Of a stretch of 64,000 nt of DNA, positions 60,496 to 64,000 are shown piece after piece. The stretch comes from Clostridia bacterium (lineage in GTDB: Bacteria > Bacillota > Clostridia > Oscillospirales > CAG-272). Location: contig JAFQEJ010000052.1 of assembly GCA_017399105.1 (NCBI GenBank), forward strand, positions 27,465 through 91,464. Direction: 5' to 3'. The position numbers were made by a program, and so were the translations under genes. The first letter of the stretch is position 1; every line of letters begins with the position of its first letter. Under the pieces are notes generated by a model. That model was given only the letters and a program-made list of their open reading frames with translations. It did no database searches and had not been told where the DNA came from.

Positions 60496-63075
60496 CTAGT
60501 GGGCATCGTACCAGGTGGAGGCGATTTGTACATCGACGGTGAGGGGGAGGGACAGGGCGATGACGTTTTCCATCTCGCGTCTGAGAATGGAAGCGGCTTC
60601 GGCTGCACAGGAGGCGGCAGAGTCAAGGATAAGCTCGTCGTGAACCTGGAGAATCAGCTTCGCGTCCAGGTTGGCTTCGCGAAGGGCGCGGGCGACATTG
60701 ATCATGGCAAGCTTAATGATGTCGGCGGCGGTGCCCTGGATGGGACTGTTCATGGCGACGCGCTCTCCGAAGGCGGCAAGCTGCTTCTTGCCGGAGGAAA
60801 GCTCGGGAATATAGCGGCGTCTGCCGAAGAGGGTTGTTACATAGCCGTCGCGCTTGGCATCGGCGACAACATCGTGCAGATAGGCGGCAACCTTCGGATA
60901 TTTTGCGAGATAACTCTCGATATAGCGGGCGGCTTCTGCTTTGGTGACCTTGATGTCCTGCGCCAGCGAGAAGTCGCCAATGCCGTAGACAATGCCGAAG
61001 TTAACCGCTTTCGCGCGCTTGCGGAGCTCGGAGGTGACCTCTTCGATCGGGACATCGAAAACCTGAGAGGCAGTGATGGTGTGAATGTCATCGCCGCGCT
61101 TGAAGGCTTCGATCATGGTCGGGTCGCCCGATATATGGGCAAGGAGTCGGAGCTCGATCTGGGAATAATCGGCATCCACAAGGACGCGGCTTTCGGCTGA
61201 GGTAGTGGCATTGCCTGCAATGAAGAAGCGGCGCATTTCTCTGCCAAGCTCGGTGCGGACAGGAATATTCTGCAGATTCGGCTCGGTAGAGGAGAGGCGT
61301 CCGGTGGCGGTGATGGTCTGGTTGAAGCTGGAGTGAATGACGCCCTTTTCATCGGCAACCTTGATGAGTCCGTCGGTATAGGTGGATTTCAGCTTGCTGT
61401 ACTGTCTGTAGTCGAGGATTTTGCGGATGATGGGATGATAAGGAGCAAGCTTCTCAAGAATTTCGGCGCTGGTGGAGTAGCCGGTTTTGGTCTTTTTGAA
61501 GCCGGGGAAGGCTAATTTTACGAAGAGAATCTCGCCAAGCTGTTTGGGGGAGTTGATGTTGAAGGTGCAGCCGGCAAGGTCATAGATTTCCTCCTCCAGC
61601 TGTGCAATCATGACGGCGAGCTGTTCACCGAAGGCTTTGATGCCATCAAGATCCACGTGGAAGCCCTCGCGCTCCATGTCGCGGAGGACACGGGCGAGGG
61701 GAAGCTCGATGTTTCGGTAGAGATCATAGGCGTTCTGCTCCTTCAGCTCGGCATCGAGGGCGTCCATGAGGTTGAGCATGAGGGGGAGCTTTTCGGCATC
61801 CGAATCGGGGGCGGCGGCTTTGCCGAGAAGGCTGAGTGAGAGCTTGTCGAGGGCATAGGAATTGTCGGCAGGATCGCGGACATAGGCGGCAAGGGTGAGA
61901 TCGTCGCCGACAAGGGGGAGGGGGACGCCGATCTCATCGCAGAGAGCATAGAGCGCCTTGCTGTCATCGGTGAGGATGCGGTTTCCGCAGGCTGTGAAGA
62001 AGGGCGCAAAGGCGGATTTTTCAGCGGTCGCGATGCAGATGGAGCTGCCGTCAGAGGCGGTCAGTGTGAGGATGCTGTCCTCGATTTCATATTGGATGGC
62101 GATGCGGCTGCCCTTGAGTGAATCGGTGAGGGCGTCAGGCGTGACCTCGAGAATGGATATTTCGGGGGCAGCAGATTGATCTGCAGGCGATTCTTCTGCA
62201 GCAGGAGACGATGTATCAGCGGTGAGATCGAGGCGCTTGATGAGAGCCGAAAACTCCAGCTTGGTGAAGAGGTTCAGAAGAGATGACTGATCAAAGCCGG
62301 TGTAGGTGATCTCAGAGAGCGGGGGAACGGGGGCATCGGTGCGGATGCGGGCAAGGTCGCGGGAGAGATAGGCGGAATCTTTGCCTGCCTCCAGCTTGGA
62401 TCGAACCGATTTTGTGATATCGGGGGAATTGAGGTTATCGTAGACCCCCTCAAGGGTGTGATGGGCGGCAATGAGCTTGAGGGCGGTCTTTTCACCGATG
62501 CCGGCAACTCCGGGGATGCAGTCGGAGGAATCGCCCATGAGTGCCTTTACATCGACGAAATCCTCGGGCGGGATCCCGTATTTGGCGGTGAAGGCGGCTC
62601 TGTCCATGGTGACCGTTTCGCCTGTGGTGGCGAGGAGAACATGAGTGGTGTCATCGATGAGCTGGAGAGAGTCGCGGTCTCCTGTGAGGATGGAGCACTC
62701 AATGCCCTCTTCCTTCGCCATGCGGGCATAGGTGCCGAGGATGTCGTCCGCTTCCCAGCCTTCGCGGGCGAGGACGGTGAAGCCCAGGTGTGCACAGCAT
62801 TCCTTTGCATAGGGGAGCTGTTCGGCAAGCTCCTCGGGCATGCCGTGACGGTTGCTCTTATAGCCTTCATAAGTCTTATGGCGGAAGGTGGGGGCGGGGA
62901 GATCGAATGCAACGGCGGCATAATCGGGATGGCTTGCCTCCAGGTGTCGGAGGAGAATATTGGTCATGCCGTAGACAGCATGGGTGTGGAGCCCGTCTTT
63001 GTTGGTGAGGGGACGGATGCCAAAGTAGGCACGGTTGAGGATACTGTTTCCGTCGATGATGAGTAATTTTTTCAT
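60496..63075 (-). CDS. polA: DNA polymerase I
   Basis: 859 residues. 5'-3' exonuclease (~1-275; LLIIDGNSILNRAYFG, GDSSDCIPGVAGIGEKTA). The middle exonuclease region (~305-470) has YEIEDSI where proofreading enzymes have DTET, so 3'-5' activity is probably lost, as in Bacillus and Thermus enzymes. Polymerase motifs: DADYSQIELRLLAHIS (~640-655), KRAKAVNFGIVYGIGDFSLA (~690-709) and QVHDELILD (~815-823). Fills gaps in repair and Okazaki processing. Confidence 0.97.
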   Translation of the reverse strand: MKKLLIIDGNSILNRAYFGIRPLTNKDGLHTHAVYGMTNILLRHLEASHPDYAAVAFDLPAPTFRHKTYEGYKSNRHGMPEELAEQLPYAKECCAHLGFTVLAREGWEADDILGTYARMAKEEGIECSILTGDRDSLQLIDDTTHVLLATTGETVTMDRAAFTAKYGIPPEDFVDVKALMGDSSDCIPGVAGIGEKTALKLIAAHHTLEGVYDNLNSPDITKSVRSKLEAGKDSAYLSRDLARIRTDAPVPPLSEITYTGFDQSSLLNLFTKLEFSALIKRLDLTADTSSPAAEESPADQSAAPEISILEVTPDALTDSLKGSRIAIQYEIEDSILTLTASDGSSICIATAEKSAFAPFFTACGNRILTDDSKALYALCDEIGVPLPLVGDDLTLAAYVRDPADNSYALDKLSLSLLGKAAAPDSDAEKLPLMLNLMDALDAELKEQNAYDLYRNIELPLARVLRDMEREGFHVDLDGIKAFGEQLAVMIAQLEEEIYDLAGCTFNINSPKQLGEILFVKLAFPGFKKTKTGYSTSAEILEKLAPYHPIIRKILDYRQYSKLKSTYTDGLIKVADEKGVIHSSFNQTITATGRLSSTEPNLQNIPVRTELGREMRRFFIAGNATTSAESRVLVDADYSQIELRLLAHISGDPTMIEAFKRGDDIHTITASQVFDVPIEEVTSELRKRAKAVNFGIVYGIGDFSLAQDIKVTKAEAARYIESYLAKYPKVAAYLHDVVADAKRDGYVTTLFGRRRYIPELSSGKKQLAAFGERVAMNSPIQGTAADIIKLAMINVARALREANLDAKLILQVHDELILDSAASCAAEAASILRREMENVIALSLPLTVDVQIASTWYDAH

Positions 63076-63141
63076 GGGAGCTACTTCCTTTTAAAAGAGG
63101 GAGCACATTGGCTCCCTGAGATGAATTTCGGATGGCGTGGT

Positions 63142-63792
63142 TTATTTCAGATGAAGCTCACTGCAGTCGAGGAACCGTCTTGCTTCAGAGACCGTTTTCA
63201 TGGGGATGAGGATGGAGTCGCCACAGACCTCACATTCGACCTTGACGCCTTCGTTGGTGAATTCAAAGGTATAGGGACCGCCTTCATCGCCGCAGCTGCA
63301 GTGGATTTTTCCTTCTTCGTCCAGGTCGGCGAGGACAAAACGGACGATGTCCTCGATTTCGGGATCGGTGAAGGGGGCGTCCTCCTCTTCATTCTGCAGG
63401 CGGAGGGAGTCGAAATTGTCGAGCCCTGCCTCGGAAAGAAGCTCAAGCAGCTCTTTCTCGGATTTTGCGAGGGCATCCATCACCTTATCCTTGGTGCCGA
63501 TGAAGGCGATATCGATGCCCGAATAGGTGCAGGAGAGAGCGAAGAGATCGCGCTCAAAGAAGACTGCCTCGCTGAGGGTATAGACATGAGGCTTGGGACA
63601 GAGAAGGCAGGGGACGGTTAGGCGGACTTTTTTATCCTTGGTACGCACCACCGAGAGCTCGCTGCAGCCGGAGGGACATTTCAGCTTGATGAGGTCGCCA
63701 GAGAGGGCAAAGAGTCCCACAAGGCTGATGATGCTGGTGCCGCAGACAGGGCAGCGGTAGGCGAGGGTGGTTTCTTTGGAGTTCAGAATCAT
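63142..63792 (-). CDS. Zinc-ribbon protein of unknown function
   Basis: 216 residues with four cysteine pairs or clusters: CPVCG (~14), CPSGC (~39), CLLCP (~62) and CSCGD / CEVCG near the C-terminus. Acidic helices lie between. Lies 66 bp before polA on the same strand. I do not recognise a family function. Confidence 0.7.
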   Translation of the reverse strand: MILNSKETTLAYRCPVCGTSIISLVGLFALSGDLIKLKCPSGCSELSVVRTKDKKVRLTVPCLLCPKPHVYTLSEAVFFERDLFALSCTYSGIDIAFIGTKDKVMDALAKSEKELLELLSEAGLDNFDSLRLQNEEEDAPFTDPEIEDIVRFVLADLDEEGKIHCSCGDEGGPYTFEFTNEGVKVECEVCGDSILIPMKTVSEARRFLDCSELHLK

Positions 63793-63859
63793 AGTGAAGA
63801 TATCCTTTCGGAGTGCATGTTGTTAGGAGTGCATGTTTGTGCGGTGTGAAGGGATTACA

Positions 63860-64000
63860 TTGTCAATTCATCCCTCGGGGATACGCAGAGGATGTGGGGC
63901 AAATTCAGCTGAAAGCTGAATTTGTGTTGTCAATTCATCCCTCGGGGATACGCAGAGGATGTGGGGCAAATTCAGCTGAAAGCTGAATTTGTGTTGTCAA
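63860..64000. repeat. 67-bp tandem repeat running off the window
   Basis: Two full identical units (63860-63926, 63927-63993) and the first 7 bp of a third. Each unit ends in a perfect hairpin CAAATTCAGCT-GAA-AGCTGAATTTG (11-bp arms). There are no variable spacers. It lies upstream of the zinc-ribbon gene. Confidence 0.9.

Noticed and set aside
63860..64000. CRISPR array
   Set aside because: Units are contiguous and identical over 67 bp with no variable spacers, and no cas genes are nearby.

Overview
The window reads as the chromosome of an uncultured gut-type Clostridium relative (class Clostridia, probably Oscillospirales/Ruminococcaceae-like). This is an inference from gene content: AGGAGG-type ribosome binding sites, consensus sigma-A promoters, Mini-III RNase, ThyX, clostridial lipoproteins with Pectate_lyase_3 folds, and sugar ABC operons carrying DUF5696 and NHL/Yip1 proteins. 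Host genes are about 50-55% GC. I saw no rRNA, tRNA or CRISPR array.

Layout. 1-765: the 3' end of an AspT/YidE-type antiporter. 1122-6309: a MoxR ATPase / DUF58 / transglutaminase operon. 6400-7940: mrnC and wecB. 7984-9441: mscL and a ROK kinase. 9649-13286: a CBM9-like surface protein, an MFS carrier and a PTS IIC-type membrane protein. 13627-16242 and 21726-23354: two related beta-helix lipoproteins, enclosing a GNAT gene, a homocysteine methyltransferase, a YfbR-like HD hydrolase, thyX and a NUDIX-AraC pair. 23550-24130: a small HTH protein and a CxxC protein. 24993-37144: a seven-gene carbohydrate-uptake operon with one giant binding protein and two permease pairs but no ATPase, behind a long regulatory region with repeated operators. 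57617-63792: an AraC regulator, a lipoprotein binding protein, polA and a zinc-ribbon protein. The right edge enters a 67-bp tandem repeat.

The centre of interest is 37178-57604, a 20.4-kb mobilizable element inserted just behind the sugar operon. It is bounded by near-perfect inverted repeats. It carries a large serine recombinase broken by one amber codon, a TnpW-like protein, relaxase, MobC and an overlapping MobB-like gene, a candidate oriT, a RepA-like ATPase, a sigma-like HTH protein, a small serine recombinase and an Xre regulator. Its cargo is a complete nonribosomal peptide cluster read leftward: NRPS-1 (R-C-A-T-TE-TE), fatty-acyl ligase, NRPS-2 (C-A-T-R), ACP and Sfp-type phosphopantetheinyl transferase. 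My reading of the specificity pockets is glycine for NRPS-1 (approximate match) and serine for NRPS-2 (exact match to the known serine code). The simplest predicted product is an N-acyl-Gly-Ser aldehyde or a relative.

Between NRPS-1 and the small serine recombinase lie two 24-bp inverted sites, each a dyad around a central AC/GT dinucleotide. They enclose a 107-bp segment with a perfect promoter (TTGACA, 17 bp, TATAAT) that points away from the NRPS operon. The best reading is a phase-variable promoter caught in the OFF orientation, with its own invertase next door. A mobile, invertible-promoter-controlled lipopeptide pathway is the most likely undescribed system here.
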